From Candidatus Aminicenantes bacterium JdFR-78 (lineage in GTDB: Bacteria > Acidobacteriota > Aminicenantia > JdFR-78): DNA of 64,000 nt. Made by a program: the position numbers and the translations under genes. The DNA lies in contig MTON01000005.1 of assembly GCA_002010665.1 (NCBI GenBank), forward strand, positions 106,264 through 170,263. Direction: 5' to 3'. The notes beneath the pieces were generated by a model. The model had not been told where the DNA came from. It did no database searches and saw nothing but the letters and a program-made list of their open reading frames with translations. Positions 8,722 through 18,996 of this stretch are shown here, in pieces; position 1 is the stretch's first letter, and each line of letters begins with the position of its first letter.

Positions 8722-11042
8722 TTTTTAATTTTCTTTTTACTCGAATTTATTTTTTCAAATTCAAATCCAGGGTACTCAACCCTTAGATGATGAGCCCTGC
8801 TCAGGGTCTGGACAAAAGAGGAAGCGACAAGCATCAATTCCTTTAAAGTTATATTGGATTCATCCAGCTGTCCATCAACCAGATAATTGTCAAAAATGCT
8901 CTTAACCACCTTTTTGAAATTTTCAGGAGTAGGATTTTTCAGACTCCTTGATGCTGCCTCAACAGAGTCAGCAAGCATAATCAGCGAGGCTTCCTTGGAT
9001 TTGGGCTTTGGACCTGGATAACGATAAATTTCCTCTCCCATCTTTTCAGCCTCAGAACCATATGTTTCCTTTGCCTTATGATAAAAATATCGCATCAATG
9101 AAGTTCCATGATGCTGTTGAATAACTTCTTTTATTTTTGAAGGGAGCTTGAGTTTATTTGCCAATTCAATCCCATCTTTTACATGATTGATTATGATTAA
9201 AGCACTCATTCGCGGTGTTAATTCCTTGTGAAGGTTTGGATTTGAAGTTTGATTTTCTATATAATATTCGGGTCTCTTTAGTTTTCCTATATCATGATAA
9301 AGTGCAGCAGTCCGGATTAAAAGAGGATTTAATTTAAGAATATTCGCAGCTTCCTCTGCAAGAGAGGCAACCATAAGCGAATGATGATATGTTCCTGGAG
9401 CCTCCAAAGCCATTTGGCGAAATATAGGTAAATCGAGATTACACAATTCTAATAGCTTTACATCAGTTACTATACCATAAATATATTCAAATAAAGGAAA
9501 AAAAGATGTTGCAAGAATTGAGGCAAATATTGCACCAAGAGAACTCATTAATAACTCTCCAAGGAATAAACTACTCAGTTCAAATTTGCCTCCAATTAGG
9601 CTCAGGGAAGTTATAATAAACAAATTCACTGGAGTTATTACAAATACTCCTGCTTTAAAGAAGGAAGCTTTTTTCTTTGATTGGTAATACTTAATTCCAT
9701 AAATTCCCGCCAGACAGCTGATGAAGCTAAAAATTGCAAGCTCAAAATTCCCCTTATATAAATAACCAACAACAATGGCATTAAGGATTGAAAACAAAAT
9801 AGCTAATTGAGGGTTAGTAAGAAAAGCGAATAACAAAGCACCAAGGGCGTAAGGGAGAATAAATCTATAAGTTTCCACGATATTAAAAGGAGAGAAACTT
9901 GTATTCTGGCTTATTAAATTGGTCAGAAAAATAAAGAATTTGTAAAAAATCACACTTAGAACTAGTATAGGACCAAACATTAAAAATCTACTGACCAATT
10001 CATTTATGTTCAGCGTAGATTTTACATAAAACCATAGAGCTATGAATAAAAAGCTTAATTGAAGGAATATGCCTGTTAAATTTATCAACCAGCTTGGTTC
10101 TCTTCTTAAATTTAAATTTACAGCCTTTATTAATTTAACTGTTTCTGGTGATGCTTCATCCCCTTTTCTTATAATTATTTTTCCCTTTTTCAAATTATAA
10201 TAAACAGGCTCAGCGGATGATGCAGCCAGACTTTTTCGGGCTTCAGTTTCTGCTCTGTCGTATCTAACATTTGGGATGAGAAAAAGATTAGCAAGCGTTT
10301 TCAATAACTTCTTTTCCTCTTCTGTAATACTTAAATTTTCAACCTCTGTATTGATCTTATTTTTTGCCTCTTCAAGATCAAGGATGTCATTTATTTTAAT
10401 ATTTTTTTCTCTATTTTTTTCAAAAACAAGTGTCAATCCTTTTTCTTTTTCTCCATGAGTGAGAAGTTCTTTATTTAAAACAACACCTGTTAAATAGACT
10501 TTTTTTATAATTTCAATTAATGTTTCCTCTATCGAGGGGTCAAATTTAAGACGGATTAATATTTTAATTTCATCTAAAGGTAAATCAATTTTGAAATTTT
10601 CCTGCAGAATTTTTCCCACTTCTTGAGGTTTTTCACTGTTTTTTATAATTTTTTCTCTTCCATATTGAAACAAATTTCTTATATCATTTATGGTGTTCTT
10701 GAGAACAGATGAGTCGAAATAATATATTGGAAGAACAGATTCTATCGCCTCCTTTCTTCTCCTCTCTGTGCCTTCTTTGTCCTGTATAGTCATATTAATT
10801 GGAGCTGTTATATCGCGAGGTGCTATTTCTCCAACTTTTAGTTCAGGGAGAGCGCGAGTTGGCAAATATGTCAGAAGATAACTTAGAGCCAGAATACTTG
10901 TAAAGGTGACTATAATTACAAGAGAAATCTGTTTGCGACTCAAACCTTTAGAGGGCTTTTGGGTTGTTTCTTTTTGGGGAGAGCGAAGGTGAATTTTAAA
11001 GAGTTTTATATTGGTAAGGTTTTTGAAGGAGAGAAAACTCAT
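8718..11042 (-). CDS. pgpH: 7TM-HD family cyclic-di-AMP phosphodiesterase-like protein (PgpH type)
   Basis: Extracellular 7TMR-HDED-type N-domain, multiple TM helices, LAEEAA..ALYHDIGKLKRPEYYIENQ HD domain; between phoH and ybeY. Confidence 0.88.
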   Translation of the reverse strand: MSFLSFKNLTNIKLFKIHLRSPQKETTQKPSKGLSRKQISLVIIVTFTSILALSYLLTYLPTRALPELKVGEIAPRDITAPINMTIQDKEGTERRRKEAIESVLPIYYFDSSVLKNTINDIRNLFQYGREKIIKNSEKPQEVGKILQENFKIDLPLDEIKILIRLKFDPSIEETLIEIIKKVYLTGVVLNKELLTHGEKEKGLTLVFEKNREKNIKINDILDLEEAKNKINTEVENLSITEEEKKLLKTLANLFLIPNVRYDRAETEARKSLAASSAEPVYYNLKKGKIIIRKGDEASPETVKLIKAVNLNLRREPSWLINLTGIFLQLSFLFIALWFYVKSTLNINELVSRFLMFGPILVLSVIFYKFFIFLTNLISQNTSFSPFNIVETYRFILPYALGALLFAFLTNPQLAILFSILNAIVVGYLYKGNFELAIFSFISCLAGIYGIKYYQSKKKASFFKAGVFVITPVNLFIITSLSLIGGKFELSSLFLGELLMSSLGAIFASILATSFFPLFEYIYGIVTDVKLLELCNLDLPIFRQMALEAPGTYHHSLMVASLAEEAANILKLNPLLIRTAALYHDIGKLKRPEYYIENQTSNPNLHKELTPRMSALIIINHVKDGIELANKLKLPSKIKEVIQQHHGTSLMRYFYHKAKETYGSEAEKMGEEIYRYPGPKPKSKEASLIMLADSVEAASRSLKNPTPENFKKVVKSIFDNYLVDGQLDESNITLKELMLVASSFVQTLSRAHHLRVEYPGFEFEKINSSKKKIKK

Positions 11043-12019
11043 TTTTTAACTGAAGGAGGGAGAGATGTTTTTTTTGTAGGTTTTTCCTTTATTCTATCGT
11101 ATGCTTGAATAATTTTTTGAACAAGGGGGTGACGAACTACATCCTTTTCATTGAAATAAACAAAAGCAATTCCCTCTATGTCTGAAAGTAATTGAATAGC
11201 CTGAAGAACTCCAGATTTTTTAGGTTGAGGGAGATCGATTTGAGTAATGTCTGCAGTTACTACTGCCTTTGAATTAAATCCTATTCGAGTTAAAAACATC
11301 TTCATTTGTTCCTGAGTAGTATTCTGCGCTTCATCAAGAATTATGAAAGCATCGTTTAAGGTTCTTCCCCTCATATAAGCAAGCGGAGCTATTTCAATTA
11401 TTCCCCTTTCAATAAGTCTCGTTGCAATTTCAGTATCAGAGAGATCAAAGAGAGCATCATATAAAGGTCTTAGATATGGATTTACCTTCTGATAGATATC
11501 TCCTGGCAGAAATCCAAGTTTTTCTCCAGCCTCAACTGCTGGTCGGGTTAAGATGATTCTTGTGACTTCTTTATTATTAAGTGCATTTAATGCAAGAGCC
11601 ATTGCTAGATAGGTCTTTCCTGTACCAGCAGGACCAATCCCAAATACTAAATCATATTTTTTAATTGCCTGAATATAATACTGCTGATTTATACTCTTTG
11701 GTTTTACAGATTTACGAGTCAAATGAAGTGTGGAAAGAGGGAAGAAATTCCTTAAATCGCGAGAACTATCTTCTTTCAGCAGATCCAAAGCAATATGAAA
11801 ATCGTCCTCTTTCAATGAATACCCTTCATTAATCAATTCCATGATTTTGTCAAAGTAGACCTTAGCAAATTCCACATTCTTATCAGGACCATCTATAAAG
11901 ACCTTATCTCCTCTAATAACCAAATTAACCTTTAACTTTTTCTCTATTTTTCTTAAATTGCGGTCAAGAACACCAAAAAGAGCATGATTTGTTGGATACG
12001 ATTCTAAGATTTTTTCCAT
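11039..12019 (-). CDS. ybeZ: PhoH-like ATPase
   Basis: FGIGPAGTGKTYLAMALAL, ILTRPAVEAGEKLGFLPGD, ILDEAQNTTQEQMKMFLTRIG. Confidence 0.95.
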   Translation of the reverse strand: MEKILESYPTNHALFGVLDRNLRKIEKKLKVNLVIRGDKVFIDGPDKNVEFAKVYFDKIMELINEGYSLKEDDFHIALDLLKEDSSRDLRNFFPLSTLHLTRKSVKPKSINQQYYIQAIKKYDLVFGIGPAGTGKTYLAMALALNALNNKEVTRIILTRPAVEAGEKLGFLPGDIYQKVNPYLRPLYDALFDLSDTEIATRLIERGIIEIAPLAYMRGRTLNDAFIILDEAQNTTQEQMKMFLTRIGFNSKAVVTADITQIDLPQPKKSGVLQAIQLLSDIEGIAFVYFNEKDVVRHPLVQKIIQAYDRIKEKPTKKTSLPPSVKK

Positions 12020-12107
12020 TTTTTATTTATTAAGGATACGGTACATCTTCTGTTAGAAAAATTAACATTTTTTAATACCATTGTCAAGTTATTATAAATT
12101 CTTCAAT

Positions 12108-12770
12108 TTAACTTATTTTTAGGTATCTCAGAGCCAATGAGATTAACCAAATTGGAAACACAATAACACCGCCCAATCCAGCCGCAATATCTATCATCGG
12201 ACCAATATGTGTAAGTGTTCCTATAAAAACAAACTGCAAAACAATACCACCAAACATGCCAATATAAGCTATTGATACAGGTAAAAATTTAGAGCGAATA
12301 ATCAAATAATTCCAATAAAAAATATGAATACCAACGAGAGTAAAAGCAATTCCATAAGGTTCAAGTCGGTCAATTCCCTGTTGCAGTATAAAAGCCTTTA
12401 GTGTTTTTCCATAAAAGTTGAATTCTCCTGCAATACGGATGGCATTGTAATGCATTCTTGAAAAATCTAAAGCAATTAAAGCAAGCCCTAAAAGTGCCCA
12501 AATACGGGTTATTTTAAATAAAAATGAATTTGTCTCTTCAATCCGAGCACAAAGAACAATGCCCATAAAGAGTAGGCATGCGACAATAAATGCCCCGTAA
12601 TGAATATGGAATGCTGTTGCATTTTTTGATAATGAAATGAAGAAATCAGAAGTTATACCGCGAGCAAAATGCAATTGTTCGGGTGGCATTAGGAAATGGG
12701 TTATGCCTGTTATTATAAAACCTATTGCACTCAAAAAAGAAAATAATCCAAGAATTTTATTATTTTCCAT
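12108..12770 (-). CDS. Hypothetical multi-pass membrane protein
   Basis: 220 aa with several hydrophobic helices; no firm family. Confidence 0.6.
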   Translation of the reverse strand: MENNKILGLFSFLSAIGFIITGITHFLMPPEQLHFARGITSDFFISLSKNATAFHIHYGAFIVACLLFMGIVLCARIEETNSFLFKITRIWALLGLALIALDFSRMHYNAIRIAGEFNFYGKTLKAFILQQGIDRLEPYGIAFTLVGIHIFYWNYLIIRSKFLPVSIAYIGMFGGIVLQFVFIGTLTHIGPMIDIAAGLGGVIVFPIWLISLALRYLKIS

Positions 12771-12815
12771 AAAAACTCCTTTTTATTTAAATGTTATATT
12801 CAACTCTACAAATAT

Positions 12816-14990
12816 TTACTCGACTATTGTGAGTTCTCTTAAGACATTAAAAGCTTTGTCAATCTTTTCTGCTATGAATAAAACGTATCGAATATCAACA
12901 TTTATGCTTCGAGTTAATTTGGGATCAAAGTAATAATCGCTATACATTGCTTCATAATTTCCATCAAAAAGAAGTCCAATTAGTTCTCCCTTTCCATTTA
13001 GAACTGGGCTTCCAGAATTTCCGCCAGTGCTATCATTAGTTGTCAGGAAATTAACAGGGATATCGTTTATATATTTATCAATATAAACTCCGAAATCTTT
13101 GTTCTTATAAGCTTCAAGAAGTTTTTTAGGGCAATCAAAAGGTTCTTTTCCTGTGTGTTTTTCTACCACGCCTGTTAGAGAAGTTATATAATGATATTTT
13201 ACAGCATCTCTTGGAGAATAGCCCTTTACTTGTCCAAAATTGAGTCTTAAGGTTCCATTCGCATCTGGATAAAGTGGAATCTTTTTCCAAGTCTCAAGTC
13301 CTTCGATGTACACAGGCATTAATCTTGACAAGGCTCCAGAGAATTCTTTATCTTTCCTGTTAAGAAATTCTCTTTCTTTTTCAAGCTCGTTTGCGAACTC
13401 AATGAATGGATCTTTAAGTTTCAGTAATTCATCTCTACTCAATTCAAGCATTTTAAGTCTTTCCTCAACCGACATAAGTTTTGTCTTGCTATAGAGTTCA
13501 TCTAAAAATTCAGCTAAAGCTTCTTCCTTTGATTTTTTACCTCTTTTTTCTAATATCTTTTCAAGTGCTTCAATTTTCTGTTCTGAAGGTAATTCTAAAG
13601 CTCTTTTCAAGAAGTATTCGAGCATTTTTTTGTCAGCTTCAGGGACAAGACTTCTCTGTGCTACTTTCATACGCAATTTAATTCTTTCATAATCTCTTTC
13701 CTGATAGCCAGGCTCTCTGTCAATATCTTTTTTCTGTTTTTCAATAGACCATTTATTTATTCTCAGGGCAAAGCTAAGCATTTGACTTCCGAAGGTCATC
13801 CATCTTATAAATGTGCTTTTTTTTCTAATATTTTCGTATTTTTTATAAATTTCTTTTAATTCTGAGAATACTGGGCCATATTTATTCTCAAATTCAGGAT
13901 TGCTCTTTAAAAATTCAAGAAATGCTTTCTCCTCTTCTTTCTTTTTCTCCACAAGTTTTGTCTTTATTAAACCTTCCAGCATACCCTGATTATTTTTTAG
14001 AACATTGTTTAAAGCCTTAATAAGGAAGGAGAGCTTCACAGCAGCAGTTTTATCCTTTTTAGAAAAATCTTCCAGAATTCTGATCATGTCGGATGCGGTT
14101 TTAATCTGGAAGGGGTATCGAAAATCTTGGTCGTATTTTAGAGCAAAGGAGGTGAGCCTTCGATAGGTTCTCCCTGGAAAACCCATTATCATTGTAAAGT
14201 CGCCTTCTTTTATTCCCTTTCTGGAGATCTTAAAGTAAACCTTTGGATGATAAGGAACATTTTTCTTGGAATATTCTGCTGGTTTACCATCCGGTCCAAT
14301 ATATGCTCTTAGAAAGGCGAAATCTCCTGTGTGTCTTGGCCACATCCAATTATCAATATCACCTCCATATTCACCAATTGAGCGAGAAGGAACATATACA
14401 ATTCTGACATCTTTGATTTTTAAGTATTTAAAAAGATAATATTGTTTCCCATAATTCATTGAAGCAATTCTACATTCAACATCTCCTCCCTTTTCCTCCC
14501 TCTTTATAATTTCCTTTATTTTCCTTTCAATTGCCTGATATCGCTCAAAATCACTCATTCCTTTCTTGACAGCTGATAAAACTTCGTCTGTCACGTCCTT
14601 CATTGAGAGAAAAACATATGCCTGATACCCAGGAGCTGGGACTTCTTCCTCCATGGTTCGAGCCAAAAAACCTTCCTCAATATAATTTTTTTCAGGAGTG
14701 CTGATTCTCTGTACCGCACCAAATGCTACATGATGGTTAGTTATTATTAATCCATTTGGAGAAACAAAGGATGCAGTTGCTCCCATATTAATTACTGCAT
14801 TTGCTAAGCCTGTTCTTTCAGGATTGTAAATTTCATCTAGGGACACTTCCAGTCCCATTTTTTTCATTTTCATGAATAGGTTTTTATCAATTTGATCCAG
14901 AAGATACATTCCTTCATCAGCTCTTAAAAGAAAGCAGAAGGAAAAGATAAAAATTATAATTAGCAAAATTACACTTTTTCTGAATTTCAT
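12816..14990 (-). CDS. S46 family dipeptidyl-peptidase, secreted
   Basis: Signal peptide, GATASFVSPNGLIITNHHVAFGAVQ, IDNWMWPRHTGDFAFLRAY, TNDSTGGNSGSPVLNGKGELIGLLFDGN. Confidence 0.93.
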   Translation of the reverse strand: MKFRKSVILLIIIFIFSFCFLLRADEGMYLLDQIDKNLFMKMKKMGLEVSLDEIYNPERTGLANAVINMGATASFVSPNGLIITNHHVAFGAVQRISTPEKNYIEEGFLARTMEEEVPAPGYQAYVFLSMKDVTDEVLSAVKKGMSDFERYQAIERKIKEIIKREEKGGDVECRIASMNYGKQYYLFKYLKIKDVRIVYVPSRSIGEYGGDIDNWMWPRHTGDFAFLRAYIGPDGKPAEYSKKNVPYHPKVYFKISRKGIKEGDFTMIMGFPGRTYRRLTSFALKYDQDFRYPFQIKTASDMIRILEDFSKKDKTAAVKLSFLIKALNNVLKNNQGMLEGLIKTKLVEKKKEEEKAFLEFLKSNPEFENKYGPVFSELKEIYKKYENIRKKSTFIRWMTFGSQMLSFALRINKWSIEKQKKDIDREPGYQERDYERIKLRMKVAQRSLVPEADKKMLEYFLKRALELPSEQKIEALEKILEKRGKKSKEEALAEFLDELYSKTKLMSVEERLKMLELSRDELLKLKDPFIEFANELEKEREFLNRKDKEFSGALSRLMPVYIEGLETWKKIPLYPDANGTLRLNFGQVKGYSPRDAVKYHYITSLTGVVEKHTGKEPFDCPKKLLEAYKNKDFGVYIDKYINDIPVNFLTTNDSTGGNSGSPVLNGKGELIGLLFDGNYEAMYSDYYFDPKLTRSINVDIRYVLFIAEKIDKAFNVLRELTIVE

Positions 14991-15013
14991 TTTTTTCCTC
15001 CTTTTAAAGAAAA

Positions 15014-16513
15014 TTATTTTTCAATCCATACATTTTTTAAAAAGGTAAAATCACCCGCTGGATAAAGTTTTACTCCCTGAACCTTTTTATTCATTATGGC
15101 TATATTATCACCGTAGAAAAGAGAAATGTATGGCAAATCCTCTGCTATAATTTTCTGAATTTGGGAATACAATTTCTTTCTTTCATTAATATCATAAGTA
15201 GTTCTCGCTCTCTCTATCAACTTATCTATGATTGGATTGTTATATCCAACTCGATTAGCACCTTTTGGAGGAAGGTTTCTAGAATGAAAAAGGTTATAAA
15301 AAATATCAGGGTCTGAAACGCCTATCCACCTCAATGAATAAATCTGAAAATTTCCCTTAATTATATCTGAATAGAAAGTGGCAAATTCATAGGATTTAAT
15401 TTCAACATCAATCCCTACTTTTCTGAGATTATCCTTTATAATTAATCCCAATTGCCGGCCAAATGATGAATTTGATGTTTTATAAACAATTTTGAATCTC
15501 GGTTTTCTTCCTCTCTGGGGATATCCAGCCTCATCAAGTAATTTCTTTGCTTTCTCCGGATTATATTCATATTCCTTTAAATTTCCCTCATACGCCCAAT
15601 TATTTGGTGAAAGAACACTGTTTGCAGGTCTTGCAAATCCTCTCATGATATTTGAAATTATTTCTTTCCTGTTTATGGCATGAGCTATTGCCTGACGAAC
15701 TTTTTTATTCTTTAGAACAGGATCCCTTAAATTTATCCCGAGATAGTAATAAGTGGTGCCTGGTGCTGTCAGAATTTTTAATTTTTTATCCTTTGAAAGA
15801 AACCGAATTAAGTCAGGAGGAAGAACATTAAGTCCCAGATCAACTGAGCCCTTTTTCAGTTCTAGTGCTCTTGTCATAGCATCAGGTATTATTCTTATAA
15901 TTAATCTATCAATCTTTGGTTTTCCTTCAAAATAATCTGGGAATGCTTCTAAAACAATTTTCTCAGAATCTAGAGATATAAATTTAAAAGGACCTGTCCC
16001 AATGGGTTTTTTATGGAAATCCTCTCCAGCTCCCTTGGGGACTATTCCTACTGTAAGATTGATGAGAAAGGACGAATAGGGGGTTTTTAAAACAAATTTA
16101 ACTGTCCATTTATCTATTATCTCGACTTTCTCAAGCAAATTAAATGCCTGCTTTCTCAATGAAATGAAATTTTCATCCAAAAAACTCTGGAAAGTGTATT
16201 TAACATCTTCTGAGTCAAGAACTTTTCCATTATGGAATTTGATTCCTCTTTTGAGGTGAAAAATAAATGTTCTGTCGTTTATTCTTTCCCATTTTTCTGC
16301 AAGCAATGGCTTAAGCTCATCTCTTTCATTTCTTACTAAAAGCCCACTGAATATAATTTGATGTAATCTTTGTGAAGCAGAATCAGTTCCTACTCTTGGG
16401 TCAAGGTTGGTTGGTTGATTTTCAATTGTAATCACAAGGGTGGATATTTTATTCTGTGATATTGAACATGCGAGTAAAAGAATTAGAGTTAAAAAAGTGA
16501 AATATTTTTTCAT
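15014..16513 (-). CDS. ABC transporter substrate-binding lipoprotein (SBP family 5, peptide/oligopeptide type)
   Basis: Lipobox LLAC; PTNLDPRVGTDSASQRLHQIIFSGL, FHNGKVLDSEDVKYTFQS, KVRQAIAHAINRKEII. Confidence 0.9.
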   Translation of the reverse strand: MKKYFTFLTLILLLACSISQNKISTLVITIENQPTNLDPRVGTDSASQRLHQIIFSGLLVRNERDELKPLLAEKWERINDRTFIFHLKRGIKFHNGKVLDSEDVKYTFQSFLDENFISLRKQAFNLLEKVEIIDKWTVKFVLKTPYSSFLINLTVGIVPKGAGEDFHKKPIGTGPFKFISLDSEKIVLEAFPDYFEGKPKIDRLIIRIIPDAMTRALELKKGSVDLGLNVLPPDLIRFLSKDKKLKILTAPGTTYYYLGINLRDPVLKNKKVRQAIAHAINRKEIISNIMRGFARPANSVLSPNNWAYEGNLKEYEYNPEKAKKLLDEAGYPQRGRKPRFKIVYKTSNSSFGRQLGLIIKDNLRKVGIDVEIKSYEFATFYSDIIKGNFQIYSLRWIGVSDPDIFYNLFHSRNLPPKGANRVGYNNPIIDKLIERARTTYDINERKKLYSQIQKIIAEDLPYISLFYGDNIAIMNKKVQGVKLYPAGDFTFLKNVWIEK

Positions 16514-17820
16514 TTACCCAGAAGTATGGAACTATGGCTAAAAAAAGTTCCAGCAACTGCCGCAGTCATTAAACAGGCTAAGGTTGCAGCTAAAAGAGCT
16601 CGAAAACCGAGACGGGAGAGATCCCTCGTTCTTTTTGGAGCAAGGGCAGAAATACCTCCTACAAAAATGGCAAGCGAAGCTATATGGGCAAATCCACACA
16701 ATGCATAAGTGGTTATTACAATGGATCTTGGATTATGAATTGCTCCTTGAGCCAATAACTGGGCAAGGCTCTGGTAGGATTGGACCTCTGTTGCAACAGT
16801 CCTTTCTCCAATTACACGAGCTATCTGAATTGCATCTGAAGGAGGAACACCAATAATTAAAGTAAAAGGATAAAATATATAGCCGAGGAGCCCTCTCAAA
16901 GACCAGTCGATTTTAAGTCCAAGCCATGAATTCAGTTGGCCACCAAATACACCTAAAATTAAGTCGATCAGAGCAACAATTCCTAAGAAAGCAAGAAGAA
17001 GGGTTGCAATTCCAACAACAAGCCTGGTTCCACTATTAGCTCCGTTTATTATTGCCTCTATTAAATTACCTTCTCTTTCATAATAGGGTTTAATATCTTC
17101 ACCAAGAGTTGTTGGAGTTTCTGTTTCAGGATAGATAAGCTTTGACATAACAATACAGGCAGGAGCAGATAGAACTGATGCTGATACTAAGTGACCTGCA
17201 ATTGTTGGAAAGTCTTTCTGAAGTATAAAGACATAAAGAGCCATAACACTTGATGCAATTGTTCCCATTCCTGCTGTAAGAATTGTGCATAATTCAGATT
17301 TGGTCATTTCATTCAAATGAGGCTTAATTGTTAATGCAGATTCAATTCCTACAAATATATTGCTTGATACACACAGGGATTCTGCCCCTGATATGCGCAT
17401 AAGTTTTGTAAAGACATAGGAAAAAATTCTAATTAAAAAGGGCATTACTTTTAAATAATAAAGGGCGCCAACAAGGGATGCGAAAAAAATGACTGTAGGT
17501 AAAGCCTGAAAAGCTAAGAAAAATCCAAGAGAGGTTTCACCAGCTTCATTTGTGGTACCAGGGGGAAGGGCTAATCTTCCGAATAGAAATTTTGTTCCCG
17601 CTGTTGCGCAATCAAGAACTTTTACAACAATATTATTAATAGCTAAAAATATTTTAGTTCCTGCTGGAACAGTGAATATAAACAGAGCAAAAAGCAATTG
17701 AAGACCAACTCCCCATATTATTACTTTCCAATTTATAATCCTTCTATTTGCTGATAAAAGCCATGCAAAAGCCATGAGCACGAAAATTCCTGCAAAACTT
17801 ACCAGATTATACAATTCCAT
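16510..17820 (-). CDS. nupC: Concentrative nucleoside transporter (CNT/NupC family)
   Basis: VFGGQLNSWLGLKIDWSLRGLLGYIFYPFTLIIGVPPSDA, TYALCGFAHIASLAIFVGGISALAPKRTRDLSRLGFRALLAATLACLMTAAVAG. Confidence 0.92.
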   Translation of the reverse strand: MELYNLVSFAGIFVLMAFAWLLSANRRIINWKVIIWGVGLQLLFALFIFTVPAGTKIFLAINNIVVKVLDCATAGTKFLFGRLALPPGTTNEAGETSLGFFLAFQALPTVIFFASLVGALYYLKVMPFLIRIFSYVFTKLMRISGAESLCVSSNIFVGIESALTIKPHLNEMTKSELCTILTAGMGTIASSVMALYVFILQKDFPTIAGHLVSASVLSAPACIVMSKLIYPETETPTTLGEDIKPYYEREGNLIEAIINGANSGTRLVVGIATLLLAFLGIVALIDLILGVFGGQLNSWLGLKIDWSLRGLLGYIFYPFTLIIGVPPSDAIQIARVIGERTVATEVQSYQSLAQLLAQGAIHNPRSIVITTYALCGFAHIASLAIFVGGISALAPKRTRDLSRLGFRALLAATLACLMTAAVAGTFFSHSSILLGK

Positions 17821-17887
17821 TCTTAACCTCCGTTAAGAGGCTAAAATTAAAATTCAATTTTCAAAGCACAAATGCCGAAATTTTAAA

Positions 17888-18181
17888 TTAAATTTTTGAT
17901 ATTTGAATTCTATAATCTAGAGATTTTTCATCTATAGCTGAAACACCTTTTATGAGGAAAACTTTATTTCTTTTCTTTTCCCCTTTAATAATTTTTATTT
18001 TCGACTTAGGAATTTTCAGAAATCTGGAAAGGAGTGCAATTGCCTCCTGGTTGGCTAATCCTTTTTCTGGTTTTGAGACAACTTTTAATTTAAGACTCTT
18101 CGGAGAGAGGATTTCAATTGTTTGTTTTTTTGAGCCTGGTATAACTTTTACCTCCAAAAGAATTCCTTTCTCGTTGTTCAT
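17888..18181 (-). CDS. yggU: DUF167 family protein (YggU)
   Basis: VKVIPGSKK...LKLKVVSKPEKGLANQEAIALLSRFLKIPKSKIKIIKGEKKRNK. Confidence 0.88.
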   Translation of the reverse strand: MNNEKGILLEVKVIPGSKKQTIEILSPKSLKLKVVSKPEKGLANQEAIALLSRFLKIPKSKIKIIKGEKKRNKVFLIKGVSAIDEKSLDYRIQISKI

Positions 18182-18669
18182 TCTTCTTTTGTAAGGAAGT
18201 CTATTTTGGGTTCTCTTTCTTCTTCTTTTCTCTGACTTTCGATCAAATGTTGAACTGAGTCAATATAATTTAGAAGTTTTACCTCAAAATCCCTTCTTAT
18301 TCTCTTAAGAGATAAAATCTCCTCCTTGAGTCTTCTTACTTCCTTTGCAGATTGGTTTATAATCTCTTCTGCTTTAATTTCAGCTTCCTTAATGATTAAT
18401 TCAGCTTCTTTTTGAGCATTTTTCTTTAATTCCTCGGCAAATTTCTTTGCAGCAATTAAAGTTTCTCTTAAGACACTTTCTTTTACCTGATATTCATTTA
18501 GTTTTTCTCTTAGAGACTCTATTTCTTCCTTCAATCTTTCATTTTCAAGAGCATAGAGGTCAAATTCCTCAGCAACATAACTTAAAAACTGATTTACTTC
18601 TTCTGGATCATAACCTTTAAGTTTTTTACTAAATGTTTGTTCTCTTATTTGTGAAGATGTTAATTTCAT
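18178..18669 (-). CDS. divIVA: DivIVA domain protein
   Basis: MKLTSSQIREQTFSKKLKGYDPEEVNQFLSYVAEEFD followed by coiled coil. Confidence 0.93.
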   Translation of the reverse strand: MKLTSSQIREQTFSKKLKGYDPEEVNQFLSYVAEEFDLYALENERLKEEIESLREKLNEYQVKESVLRETLIAAKKFAEELKKNAQKEAELIIKEAEIKAEEIINQSAKEVRRLKEEILSLKRIRRDFEVKLLNYIDSVQHLIESQRKEEEREPKIDFLTKEE

Positions 18670-18683
18670 TTTCTACCCCCGAT

Positions 18684-18995
18684 TCATTTAAATTTTAAAA
18701 TTGATAATGCATAATGCCTTATTGATGCAACTATAAAATTATCTATAAAAAGAATTAAAAGTATTACAAAAATTGGGGATAAATCAATTCCTCCGAGTCT
18801 GTAAGGAGGGACAATTCTTCTGAAAGGTCTGAGAGCAGGTTCAGTTAAATAATAGAGAGTTCTTACAAGAGGATGATATGGATTTGGATAAACCCATGAT
18901 AAAACTGCTCGAATTATTATAATCCACATATAAACCATGAGTGCAATATGAAGAATTTTAGCAAATGCATTTAAAAAATTTCCAAGTAGAATCAT
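18684..18995 (-). CDS. yggT: YggT family membrane protein
   Basis: WSYPNPYHPLVRTLYYLTEPALRPFRRIVPP-type motif. The track start at 19028 lies inside yggS; ATG at 18995 with an AAGGGA SD is more likely. Confidence 0.88.
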   Translation of the reverse strand: MILLGNFLNAFAKILHIALMVYMWIIIIRAVLSWVYPNPYHPLVRTLYYLTEPALRPFRRIVPPYRLGGIDLSPIFVILLILFIDNFIVASIRHYALSILKFK

Positions 18996-18996
18996 T

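Noticed and set aside
16526-16856. Overlapping plus-strand ORFs (60 and 90 aa)
   Set aside because: Both lie entirely opposite the CNT transporter gene; treated as chance ORFs.
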